Assembly (NCBI RefSeq): GCF_900091655.1 | Contig: NZ_LT594621.1 | Coordinates: 1,488,001 to 1,552,000 of the forward strand | Direction: 5' to 3' | Length of the DNA stretch: 64,000 nt | Origin: Culturomica massiliensis | GTDB lineage: Bacteria; Bacteroidota; Bacteroidia; Bacteroidales; Marinifilaceae | In this document: positions 16,174-24,467 of the stretch, piece by piece | Numbering within the stretch: position 1 is the stretch's first letter | How the letters are laid out: each line of letters begins with the position of its first letter | The notes under the pieces: model-generated | The model's database searches: none | The model's input: the letters and a program-made list of their open reading frames with translations, nothing else | Told to the model about the DNA's origin: nothing | Program-made: the position numbers and the translations under genes

Positions 16174-16782
16174 TCAATTTTCCCCATTAAACGGTTCGGT
16201 GGTAGCACACCCTTCCTTAGCTACACCTCTACGCAATAAAACTGTTTTCACTGTCATCAGAAGAATCTGCATATCCAATTTAAATGAAAGGTGATCCACA
16301 TACCAAACATCCATTTCAAACTTCTTTTGCCAGGTGATGTCATTTCTTCCGTTAACCTGTGCCCATCCCGTGATTCCAGGACGGACCTCATGCCGACGTG
16401 CCTGTTCGGAGGTATAAAGAGGCAAGTATTTGGCTAAAAGCGGACGTGGGCCAATTAAACTCATATCCCCTTTTAAAATATTAATTAATTGAGGTAATTC
16501 ATCCAAAGAAACGGCACGGACAAATTTGCCTACTTTTGTTAAACGCTCCACATCCGGTAATAAATTTCCATGATCATCTCGTTTATCCGTCATTGTTTTG
16601 AATTTAATCACCTTAAATATTTTTCTTTTTTTTCCAGGACGAGCCTGTAAAAAAAATACTCCGGCTCCCTTATTGGCATATATTAAGATCCCCATAACAA
16701 TAAGTAATACCGGTGATAAAAAAAGAAGCCCCGATAAAGCAACCCCAAAATCAAAGAAACGTTTTAAACCATTTTTATACAT
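16174..16782 (-). CDS. Initiating sugar-phosphate transferase (PglC-like monotopic PGT)
   Basis: The 202 residues make a small bacterial sugar transferase of the PglC/WcaJ C-terminal family. After a basic start, a hydrophobic re-entrant segment spans residues 11-34. Motifs KVIKFKTM, DELPQLINILKGDMSLIGPRP (catalytic Asp-Glu pair) and HEVRPGITGWAQVNGRN follow. It transfers a phospho-sugar from a UDP-sugar to undecaprenyl phosphate at the inner membrane, starting the repeat unit. PglC prefers UDP-diNAc-bacillosamine, and the nearby PglE-like gene makes a diamino sugar substrate plausible here. Confidence 0.9.
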   Translation of the reverse strand: MYKNGLKRFFDFGVALSGLLFLSPVLLIVMGILIYANKGAGVFFLQARPGKKRKIFKVIKFKTMTDKRDDHGNLLPDVERLTKVGKFVRAVSLDELPQLINILKGDMSLIGPRPLLAKYLPLYTSEQARRHEVRPGITGWAQVNGRNDITWQKKFEMDVWYVDHLSFKLDMQILLMTVKTVLLRRGVAKEGCATTEPFNGEN

Positions 16783-16862
16783 ATTTTATATTTACCATTC
16801 TATTTTACATAGTTCAAGTCATACGAATTCCAGCTACCATCAAAGTACCCATATAATATCAT

Positions 16863-17921
16863 CTACAATTTAATCACTTCTGGAATAATCATCGGCTTGG
16901 TTTTCAACCGCATCGTTCCCCAAGTAAGTCCAAGACCGAAAGAAGACATCAGTAACGTTTTAGGTTCTCTCATCAATTGTTCTCTTAATCGACTAACCAT
17001 TAATGAAGGCAAAGAAGCTCCCCCCAAATTACCGTATTCCTCCAAATTATAAGGAACTTTAGTTATATCTAATTTGAGCTTCTTTACGACCCTGTCAACA
17101 ATCATTTTATTTGCCTGATGAATCAGAAAATAATCTATATCTTTATCTTTATCAATACCATAATCTTCCATAAAAGAAAGTACCGCTTTCGGAGGACGGG
17201 AAATCGCAAAAGAAAATACATCCATCCCGTTAATCAAAGTATGTATAGGAGCTCTTACAATCCCATTACCGAAATCTTCATAGATAAGCGATTCGGGAGT
17301 TACCGGATGACGAAATCCCCCGTGAGGCGTCATCAATGCCGGGCCTCCTTTTCCCATTGTCCGGAAATCTACAAGTATATCATCCGCCTCCGTATCATAT
17401 TCCAAGGCGAGAGCCGTACCACCATCACCGAACAGAGGCACTCTGCTTTTATCTTTAAGTGATCCCATTCTCACGGCTGTATCCCCCACTAAAAGAAGAG
17501 CCCGCTTTACATTACCCGAGGAGAGTAAATTAGCTCCCACGGTAATAGCATACATACAACCGCAACATCCCATGGGAATATCCATAGCAAAACAAGTTTC
17601 AGGCAATTCCATCCGATCTTGCAAAAGTGTCGATGTCGGAGGAGTCTTATAGTCGCCGGTTACAGACTCAAAAAGTAACACGTCAATACTTTCCTTCGCC
17701 CATCCTAATTCATTTAAAAGCTTCTCTCCGGCAACCTGACAAAGATCTGATGCACAAACATCTTCTGTTGCTAAATAACGGCTTTTTATACCTACTGTAT
17801 TATTAAATGTTTCCGCTTCTTCAGACGTAAAAAAATCAAAATCTTCGGTTTTTACAACACGATCAGGTACGCAAAGCGAAACTCCGCGTAAAGCAACATT
17901 TTTGATACTCCATCTTGCCAT
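16863..17921 (-). CDS. 3-oxoacyl-ACP synthase III family (KASIII/FabH-like)
   Basis: The protein has 352 residues and a thiolase fold. The catalytic triad is visible: Cys119 in MDIPMGCCGCMYA, His in YFLIHQANKMI and Asn in EEYGNLGGASLPS. KASIII enzymes condense an acyl-CoA with malonyl-ACP, and relatives in secondary pathways join or transfer acyl groups. Together with two ACPs, two ketoreductase-like SDRs and an AMP-ligase in the same operon it should build a special acyl group. The run of Cys residues (CCGC) at the active site is unusual. Confidence 0.85.
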   Translation of the reverse strand: MARWSIKNVALRGVSLCVPDRVVKTEDFDFFTSEEAETFNNTVGIKSRYLATEDVCASDLCQVAGEKLLNELGWAKESIDVLLFESVTGDYKTPPTSTLLQDRMELPETCFAMDIPMGCCGCMYAITVGANLLSSGNVKRALLLVGDTAVRMGSLKDKSRVPLFGDGGTALALEYDTEADDILVDFRTMGKGGPALMTPHGGFRHPVTPESLIYEDFGNGIVRAPIHTLINGMDVFSFAISRPPKAVLSFMEDYGIDKDKDIDYFLIHQANKMIVDRVVKKLKLDITKVPYNLEEYGNLGGASLPSLMVSRLREQLMREPKTLLMSSFGLGLTWGTMRLKTKPMIIPEVIKL

Positions 17922-17944
17922 AATAAATTAAACTCTTAATAAAA

Positions 17945-18184
17945 TTAAAGTTCTATATTATATTTTCCCAATATCGTTTTGCCGGCCTGATAGGAGGTCA
18001 TTGCCATAATATCTTCCGGTTCAAACATAATATCAAACACTTCCTCTAAATTTGCCGTAATATTTAACTGATGAATAGAATCCCAGGACTCTACGTTTTC
18101 TTTATTAAAGTTCTCATTCAGGGCATTCTTATCCACTGCAAATACTTCTACAAAAACTTCGTCATATTTCTCTAAATTTGTCAT
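17945..18184 (-). CDS. Acyl carrier protein
   Basis: This acidic four-helix carrier protein has 79 residues. The phosphopantetheine attachment site is Ser36 in VESWDSIHQLN, with the Asp-Ser-Ile core of ACPs. Its start overlaps the stop of the AMP-ligase gene by four bases (ATGA), a strong sign that the ligase loads this carrier. It is not the housekeeping AcpP, which has a GADSLDTV-type site. Confidence 0.9.
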   Translation of the reverse strand: MTNLEKYDEVFVEVFAVDKNALNENFNKENVESWDSIHQLNITANLEEVFDIMFEPEDIMAMTSYQAGKTILGKYNIEL

Positions 18185-19593
18185 AATGATTCTATTTGAT
18201 TTTTTAGTTTACTGTACAATATTTTACCGGCTTCATTTTTCGGTAATGACTCTACTCGTTTTATCTCAAATGCTGAAGCAACAAGTCTGGTTTTTTCTAC
18301 CAATTCCTCCTTTACAGCCTGTAATATATTTGATTCGGTAATGCAAACAATCATTTTCTCATCTGTACCGAAACACGCACATTCTGTCGAAAACTTAGAC
18401 TTAACAATTTGCTCACACTCATCAAGCCCTATGCGCATACCGAATAATTTCAAAAACCTTCCCATTCGTCCCACGATAAAGTAAAAACCGTCTTCATCCC
18501 GATAGGCTATATCACCTGTACGCATCCATCCATTACGTTCATCACCCAATAAAAGATCTTCTTTTGTTTGTGCATATCCCATCGTGACATTTTTACCCCG
18601 ATAACACATTTCTCCTTCTTTATATGGTTCTTCGATCAGTTTTCCCGCATCATCGATCAATGATAATTCACCATTCGGTACTGCCCGTCCGATACTGCCG
18701 ACCTTACTAATAGCATACTCCGGTGGTAAGTAAGCCATCCGGGCACTGCCTTCTGTTTGTCCGTAAGTCGCAATCCATTTCATTCCGTGGTCATGACAAT
18801 ATTCCGCAAATTTCAGATTTAATTTACGTTCCATACGGCCTCCTCCTTGCGTGAGCAATCTAAGGTCAGGAAAACTCATCCGGAAAAATCTCATTAAATT
18901 AAGAACTTCAAAACTATACGGCACTCCTGTAAAACTACTCGCCTTTTTATCCTTCATAAAAGACCAAAAGGCAGGATCCGTCATATTCAAACCGGTAATC
19001 AAAATTGTTGCTCCGGCATATAAATGACTAAAAATCATGGAAAGCCCCATTGTATAATAAATTGGAAGCACCATTAAAGCTTTATCCTCGGCCTTTATTT
19101 CGAAAAATGTAGAAATATTCAAGCCGGCTGCTTCTATATTTCTATAACAATGTCGTACTAATTTAGGACTTCCAGTAGAACCGGAGGTCGGTAATAAATG
19201 TGATAAACTATCATGAAGAGCACCGGTTTTTTCACCGGTTTTCAGGATTACATAACCGTATCCGGAAGCAATTTCACCATAATCATATTTTTCTTTCTGC
19301 TCTTTCGGTACACAAAGGTATGCAGGTTTATAACGTTCATTCAATTGTGTAAACAACTCATGATCAAGCCGGGCATTAAGTATGAGCGGTACCACACCGG
19401 CCCCTAACATTCCCATTGTCCACGCAATTCCACCGACATTATTTTCTACCAGCAGAAAAACCAAAGACCGCCGGGGCAATAATTGCGGCATAGAACCGAT
19501 AAAATGAACTAAATCACCATAACGGAGCTCCGCACCTGACGAATCTATAGCAGCAACAGCTTTACTATCTTTCTTATCTATATCCAATAACAT
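18181..19593 (-). CDS. AMP-dependent acyl-ACP/acyl-CoA ligase
   Basis: The 470 residues belong to the ANL superfamily. The P-loop is LLPTSGSTGSPKLVRH (near residue 135), the core motif ATYGQTEGSARMAYLPP, and the hinge region RTGDIAYRDEDGFYFIVGRMGRFLKLFG. The final catalytic Lys is in NEAGKILYSKL. It adenylates a carboxylic acid and loads it on a carrier thiol. The overlap with the ACP gene at 17945 makes that ACP its likely partner. The acid itself cannot be read from sequence. Confidence 0.85.
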   Translation of the reverse strand: MLLDIDKKDSKAVAAIDSSGAELRYGDLVHFIGSMPQLLPRRSLVFLLVENNVGGIAWTMGMLGAGVVPLILNARLDHELFTQLNERYKPAYLCVPKEQKEKYDYGEIASGYGYVILKTGEKTGALHDSLSHLLPTSGSTGSPKLVRHCYRNIEAAGLNISTFFEIKAEDKALMVLPIYYTMGLSMIFSHLYAGATILITGLNMTDPAFWSFMKDKKASSFTGVPYSFEVLNLMRFFRMSFPDLRLLTQGGGRMERKLNLKFAEYCHDHGMKWIATYGQTEGSARMAYLPPEYAISKVGSIGRAVPNGELSLIDDAGKLIEEPYKEGEMCYRGKNVTMGYAQTKEDLLLGDERNGWMRTGDIAYRDEDGFYFIVGRMGRFLKLFGMRIGLDECEQIVKSKFSTECACFGTDEKMIVCITESNILQAVKEELVEKTRLVASAFEIKRVESLPKNEAGKILYSKLKNQIESL

Positions 19594-19605
19594 TTTATGA
19601 TTCGC

Positions 19606-20358
19606 TTATATGGTAGCACAACCATCAACACCCAATATCTGTCCGGATATATATGAAGCTCTTTCCGATGCTAAAAAAGCACAGGCATTAGCAATATCGG
19701 ATGGGGTTCCCAAACGCCCCAACGCAATCTTCTGAATGCGTAAATCAATCTTATCCGCACTTTCCTCGTAAAGTTCTGTGAAACGTTCCGTTTTAATAAT
19801 GCCCGGAGCAACGGCATTCACACGTATTCCCATCGGGGCCAATTCCTTCGCAGCCGATCTGGTTAATGAAATAACGGCCCCTTTCGTTGCCGAATAGGCA
19901 ACTTGTCCAGGAGAACCGACAACTGCCGTTACAGAAGCGATATTAACAATAGCCCCCCCTCCTTTACGTCCCATAAGACGCGCAACTAACTGTATCAATT
20001 CTATGACAGCAATAACGTTAACCCGGAACATAAATTCAGTCTCGTCCCGCGTAATCATTCCTAGTTTACGATTAAACACTACTCCTGCATTATTGACAAG
20101 GGTATCTATACGTCCTTCCGCTTTATAGATATTTGTTATCGCATTTTTTACCGCCAAAGAATCTGTCACATCAAAAGAAACCGGATAAATCTTTCCTTCG
20201 TTTTCTTTACTTATACATTCCGCCCAAGAATCCATCAGACCTTCTGTACGATCACAAGCATATACGATCGCTCCGTCTGAAGCAAACTGTTCTGCTATCA
20301 CTTTACCGATCCCTTGAGCTGCTCCCGTTATAATGCAAACCTTTTTATCTAATAACAT
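19606..20358 (-). CDS. Short-chain dehydrogenase/reductase (FabG-like)
   Basis: This classical SDR has 250 residues: cofactor motif TGAAQGIGK near residue 11, NNAG, the catalytic Ser in IVNIASVTAVVG, and YSATKGAV with catalytic Tyr and Lys. The C-terminal sequence (YISGQILGVDGC) is FabG-like. In this operon it probably reduces a 3-oxoacyl-ACP made by the KASIII to a 3-hydroxyacyl-ACP. A sugar-nucleotide substrate cannot be excluded. It sits 12 bases from the ligase gene and 11 bases after a second SDR. Confidence 0.85.
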   Translation of the reverse strand: MLLDKKVCIITGAAQGIGKVIAEQFASDGAIVYACDRTEGLMDSWAECISKENEGKIYPVSFDVTDSLAVKNAITNIYKAEGRIDTLVNNAGVVFNRKLGMITRDETEFMFRVNVIAVIELIQLVARLMGRKGGGAIVNIASVTAVVGSPGQVAYSATKGAVISLTRSAAKELAPMGIRVNAVAPGIIKTERFTELYEESADKIDLRIQKIALGRLGTPSDIANACAFLASERASYISGQILGVDGCATI

Positions 20359-20369
20359 AGTATTTTTAT

Positions 20370-21134
20370 CTAATTCAATAATCGCCCTCCGTCAAGTACC
20401 AAATCTTGTCCAGTCATATAAGAGGAGGCATCAGATAACAAAAAAACGCATCCCTGAGCAATTTCTTCCGGTTGGGCATAACGTTTAAAAGGATATTTTT
20501 TCTTATCATTCTCTATGTCTTCCTGCGATAAAGACACTGTTTGTAAAAAAGGTGTCTCTACCATAGCTGGACATACAGCATTACATCGAATACCTTTTGC
20601 AGCCAATTCCAGGGCAGCGAATTTCACAAATCCATGAAGTGCACTTTTAGACGCTCCATATATCCCGTTTCCTGGTTTAAACGAAAACACGCCTGCTACC
20701 GAGACTAAATAAACCAAAGAAGAGACTTTACTGAGTTTTTTCTTCTTAACAAGTAATTTTGTTAATAACACAGGAGCAAAAAAGTTAATATCAAAAACCC
20801 GATAAAAATCTTCTCTGGAATAAAAAGGGATTGTTTTAGTTATACCGATACCAGCGCAAAAAACAACCCCATCTAAGATAGACAACGTATCAATCAAAGC
20901 TGTTAATCCCTCGTCAGTAGATAAATCCGCTACCCGTATTTCATGGTTCTGAATACAATTTTCTGTTTTCAGTAATGACAATGTTTCTTTTAGGCCTTCT
21001 TCATTGATATCTGCCAATATAAGTTTTGCACCTGCCATAGCACAGGCAATAGCCGTACACCGTCCGATACCGGAAGCACTACCTGTAACCATGATTGTTT
21101 TATTTCTCAAAGCAAACGGAAGTTCCGGATTCAT
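20370..21134 (-). CDS. Short-chain dehydrogenase/reductase
   Basis: This classical SDR has 254 residues: TGSASGIGRC, FCAGIG in place of NNAG, LVSVAGVFSF and YGASKSALHG (catalytic Tyr and Lys). It is divergent from its neighbour at 19606, so the two probably act on different substrates or carry out successive steps. Its start codon shares a base with the stop of the upstream ACP gene (position 21134), tying it to carrier-bound chemistry. Substrate not determined. Confidence 0.85.
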   Translation of the reverse strand: MNPELPFALRNKTIMVTGSASGIGRCTAIACAMAGAKLILADINEEGLKETLSLLKTENCIQNHEIRVADLSTDEGLTALIDTLSILDGVVFCAGIGITKTIPFYSREDFYRVFDINFFAPVLLTKLLVKKKKLSKVSSLVYLVSVAGVFSFKPGNGIYGASKSALHGFVKFAALELAAKGIRCNAVCPAMVETPFLQTVSLSQEDIENDKKKYPFKRYAQPEEIAQGCVFLLSDASSYMTGQDLVLDGGRLLN

Positions 21135-21364
21135 TACAACTTAGATTTTACGATATTGTACAAATCTTCTATTGTTACAGCCTGACGCATTTCTTCACTT
21201 TTTATCGTCACGTTGTACTCCTCATCTATCATTCCGATAATGGATAGTGCAATAATCGAACTATATTCTTCCAGTTCATGGAAAACAGTTCCCGTTTTAA
21301 ACTCATGACGATCCGTATCGTCAAATTGTTCTGCAAACTTGTCGATGAATTTATTTATCTCCAT
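21134..21364 (-). CDS. Second acyl carrier protein
   Basis: This acidic protein of 76 residues has the ACP helix pattern. The attachment site is LEEYSSIIALSII, where Ser36 takes the place of the usual Ser and Ser35 replaces the preceding Asp, an unusual variant. It overlaps the following SDR by one base and starts 14 bases before the ATP-grasp gene ends. Two different carriers in one operon suggest separate loading and elongation, or donor and acceptor roles. Confidence 0.8.
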   Translation of the reverse strand: MEINKFIDKFAEQFDDTDRHEFKTGTVFHELEEYSSIIALSIIGMIDEEYNVTIKSEEMRQAVTIEDLYNIVKSKL

Positions 21365-21378
21365 AATTCATAAGTTAT

Positions 21379-22365
21379 TTAATGTATTTTACTCAATACT
21401 TTGCGATATTCTTTCCAGAGTCCTTTATTGTATAATTGCTGGAAATCATGATCAGCATTATCATTGGCTTCTATTAAAGAAAAGTTACCGTTTACTCCTA
21501 TTACTACATCCCAACCGATATACCTGACTGTTGGTATCATACGCGCAGCTTTTTCTACAAATAATTTACACTCTTCCCAACAAGGTATTTGAAACCCTAC
21601 AATTTGTTTACCGGTAAGCGGATGACATATATAGGTATTATCGAACATATCATAACCGAGGGAATTTATTACCCCACTTTGAATATCTATATTGGCACCA
21701 ATCCCTTGAAAATGAAAATTATCTACATTATTTTTATTATTTCCCATACGAATTCTTGCATTCATCAAATAAACTTTATCTGTTTTTTCATTATAAACAG
21801 TAACAATTCTGATTGTATTGATTGACCAGGGATGAAATGAAGCCAATTCATCATTTTCAATTATCGGTTCTTCCAATATATAATTCGCCTCTTTTTTAGT
21901 CTGTAATTGCTGATAAAGTTTCTCTACATTAACGTCTGAAGATTGAAGTTTTTTTATACCGATACCTCTAAAAGAAGAAATATCCTTAAGAAAAACAACC
22001 TCATAATTTAAAAAAAAATTGCAGAATTCCTGAAAGGTACAAGTAGATACATCTAACCAATTACGTCCCAAATAAGCCGAAAAATGACGATTAAAACAAG
22101 CTTTGTCTCTGCATAATTCTCTATCCGTCAATGTAGGATTACATATTGCTTGTATCTTTTTATGCCGGCGAAAGGTGATAAACTCTTTCCTTCCTGAACG
22201 CCTCAGATAAAAGAAACGATAAGCAAAATAGTCATTTATTGATGCTCCATGAATAAAAAAAGCAATTATCCAATCTACAAAAAATACTCCTTTCCACCAT
22301 AAACTTCTTTTTTCTTTTTCAAATCGATTCTGACATTCTTTAAATCTTGAAAAGACATACAACAT
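21379..22365 (-). CDS. Sugar-transfer-associated ATP-grasp protein
   Basis: The 328 residues resemble the ATPgrasp_ST family found in polysaccharide loci. The C-terminal half carries the ATP-grasp signature elements NTIRIVTVYN, LMNARIRMGN, HPLTGKQI and YIGWDVVIGVNGNFSLIEAN (metal and ATP ligands). The N-terminal 60 residues are basic with an amphipathic, partly hydrophobic stretch that may touch the membrane. ATP-grasp enzymes join a carboxylate to an amine or thiol. Here the neighbour is an ACP, so joining an amino acid or acyl group to a sugar is a reasonable guess, not proven. Confidence 0.75.
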   Translation of the reverse strand: MLYVFSRFKECQNRFEKEKRSLWWKGVFFVDWIIAFFIHGASINDYFAYRFFYLRRSGRKEFITFRRHKKIQAICNPTLTDRELCRDKACFNRHFSAYLGRNWLDVSTCTFQEFCNFFLNYEVVFLKDISSFRGIGIKKLQSSDVNVEKLYQQLQTKKEANYILEEPIIENDELASFHPWSINTIRIVTVYNEKTDKVYLMNARIRMGNNKNNVDNFHFQGIGANIDIQSGVINSLGYDMFDNTYICHPLTGKQIVGFQIPCWEECKLFVEKAARMIPTVRYIGWDVVIGVNGNFSLIEANDNADHDFQQLYNKGLWKEYRKVLSKIH

Positions 22366-22389
22366 ACTCGCTCAATATTTAAATTTATT

Positions 22390-23022
22390 CTATAAAATTT
22401 TTGCAGGTACACCAAAAACCGTTGTACCGGGTTTTACTTTTCGCATCACGAAAGAACAAGCTCCGACTTTGGCTCCTTGTCCTACAATAACATTATGACT
22501 GATAACAGCATGAGTGTGAATCGAAACCTCATCTTCAACAATTATACCTCCTACACAAACAACCTGCGTATCAATTCTAACTTCGTTACCTATCCGGGCA
22601 TCATGACCAATTACGGTATAAGATTGTATCATATTGTAATTACCAATACAAACATCGGCTCCAATAGAAACAAAAGCCCCGATAAGATTGCCGTGTCCCA
22701 TTTTCACATTCGTTCCGATACGGGCCGTTTTATGAATGATATTCACAAATTTTCCACCCTTGGCTTCAATAGTTTCAGTACATCCGACACGACAATTTCC
22801 CCCAATAGAACTAATGAAAACGTCATTTTGCTGAGGTATATATTCACAAATTCTACCCAATAAAGGAGGATAATTATCAAAACCTTCAAGAGATTGAAGA
22901 TTATCATCTATAAATCCTTTAATACTGAAATCCTCCCCATATCCTACGGATTCATTAGCTAAATCATATACCGTACGTCCCATTCCCCCGGCACCTATGA
23001 TAATTAAATTTTTCATTTTCAA
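22390..23022 (-). CDS. NeuD/PglD-family sugar acetyltransferase
   Basis: The protein has 210 residues. The N-terminal PglD_N Rossmann-like domain starts LIIIGAGGMGRTVYDLA and includes GFIDDN. The C-terminal left-handed beta-helix has hexapeptide repeats (VKMGHGNLIGAFVSIGADVCIGNY) and ends GTTVFGVPAKIL. Such enzymes acetylate the 4-amino group of UDP-amino sugars or sialic-acid-type sugars with acetyl-CoA. It could take the place of the broken acyltransferase at 15871 in completing the diamino sugar. Adjacent to ATP-grasp and GT genes on the same strand. Confidence 0.85.
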   Translation of the reverse strand: MKMKNLIIIGAGGMGRTVYDLANESVGYGEDFSIKGFIDDNLQSLEGFDNYPPLLGRICEYIPQQNDVFISSIGGNCRVGCTETIEAKGGKFVNIIHKTARIGTNVKMGHGNLIGAFVSIGADVCIGNYNMIQSYTVIGHDARIGNEVRIDTQVVCVGGIIVEDEVSIHTHAVISHNVIVGQGAKVGACSFVMRKVKPGTTVFGVPAKIL

Positions 23023-23037
23023 TTTTTATCTAATTAT

Positions 23038-24408
23038 TTAAAACAACTCATCTATTTTTTTACCGTCAAATTCTGAATAGATAGACAAAGACCGTCGTGT
23101 AGCTATACTTTCAGATACATACTTTTCAAAATCTTCCTGAGAAGCGATTTCCCAAACAGCCTCTTTATCTGTTGGATTAAGATACTTGGGTCGAAAAGCC
23201 GGATAACACAATTTACCAACCTTTTTCCCCATAGCAAGAGCCTCATAAAGTACTGTCGAATTTTCACCTATAATATGTATAAAGCTATTGAGTACAACAT
23301 TGGAATTGATCTTATTATCCTGTAAAAGGATGTTCTTCCGACAATCTATAACAATCCGATGTTTTCTTTGCAATATTTCCATCGGATGAGGACGTATATG
23401 AAAAGTATAGGCAGGATTAGCTTCTGCTAAAATTTCAACGATATTCACAATTTTATCTGTTATTTCCGGATCTGAAATAATCAGAATATCTTTATCTGAA
23501 AATGGGCATATTGTGCTTAATTTCTTTAGCAACAAAGGAAATGCCCATCCAATGTTTATTATCCGGTTTTCATCAATGCCATACACATTTCGGGGAGGCA
23601 TATTACCAAAGGCAAAAAAATAATCCGGGGTGAACAAAGATTCACGCCGACCGGAATATACTGATGTCTCCCCATAAGTAATACCATGCTGAAACTCTAT
23701 TGTTGTTATTCCCCTTTTTTTGGCTTCAACCATTTGAGGTAAAAATGCGACTCTGGGAACAACCAAAACCCGTTTAGGCGATAGCTTCCTATAAACATTC
23801 CTGTAAAAATAAGCCAAGGCTCGATATTCCATTATTTTACGGATTGCACATTTTCTATCATTCTCAGAATAGGGGACTAAATGGTTCACAATTTCAAAAA
23901 GCCGGTTAAATTGATTTTTATATTTTTTACCGAATCTACGTGAAAATAAAATGGCATAGAGTCGGGCAAAAACATCGAAAACATCTGTAAATACTACCAT
24001 TTTCGCATGAATACGTGGAGTACAGTGAACACCGGCTCTACTTCGTTCAAAAATCAGACAATTATTTTTTAACGAGCTAAATTCTATAACCGGGTCTGTA
24101 AATTTATCAATATAAAGGTTATCTACTTTTTCGACCCGATGAAAAGGAAAAATAATGTTATCGATATGACCACGTTTTATGCTTAATTTTAACAGGTGCC
24201 AAAATGATATAAAAAAAGACAGAATAGCCTTTCTTTTCTGTAATGGAGAAGTAAAAGGCATTATTTCTAATCCATTCGTTTTTATATAAAGTCTTCTGAT
24301 ATCCGCCCGTATAATATTATACACATAATCACCGGCCACACAACAAGTATAACAACCACTCTCTTCTTCTTTTTTCACAAATTCCTTAAGGAGAACTTCT
24401 TCGTCCAT
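23038..24408 (-). CDS. GT-B-like glycosyl- or glycerophosphotransferase
   Basis: The protein has 456 residues and no signal. The C-terminal half looks like the donor half of GT-B enzymes of the CDP-glycerol/KpsC-like type: TIEFQHGITYGE, YFFAFGNMPPRNVYG, YTFHIRPHPMEILQ and HIIGENSTVLYEALAMGKKVG. The N-terminal half is poorly conserved and basic. It is the only obvious glycosyl transferase in the minus-strand operon apart from the PglC-like initiator, so the repeat unit may be short. Donor unknown. Confidence 0.65.
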   Translation of the reverse strand: MDEEVLLKEFVKKEEESGCYTCCVAGDYVYNIIRADIRRLYIKTNGLEIMPFTSPLQKRKAILSFFISFWHLLKLSIKRGHIDNIIFPFHRVEKVDNLYIDKFTDPVIEFSSLKNNCLIFERSRAGVHCTPRIHAKMVVFTDVFDVFARLYAILFSRRFGKKYKNQFNRLFEIVNHLVPYSENDRKCAIRKIMEYRALAYFYRNVYRKLSPKRVLVVPRVAFLPQMVEAKKRGITTIEFQHGITYGETSVYSGRRESLFTPDYFFAFGNMPPRNVYGIDENRIINIGWAFPLLLKKLSTICPFSDKDILIISDPEITDKIVNIVEILAEANPAYTFHIRPHPMEILQRKHRIVIDCRKNILLQDNKINSNVVLNSFIHIIGENSTVLYEALAMGKKVGKLCYPAFRPKYLNPTDKEAVWEIASQEDFEKYVSESIATRRSLSIYSEFDGKKIDELF

Positions 24409-24467
24409 ATATATCCCTTATATTTAGTATTATTTGTACAGAGAAAATTCAAATCGATAAAACATTT

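Noticed and set aside
15541..16239. 232-codon plus-strand frame
   Set aside because: It is antisense to the aminotransferase and acyltransferase remnant, whose sequences are clearly real; low-complexity composition.
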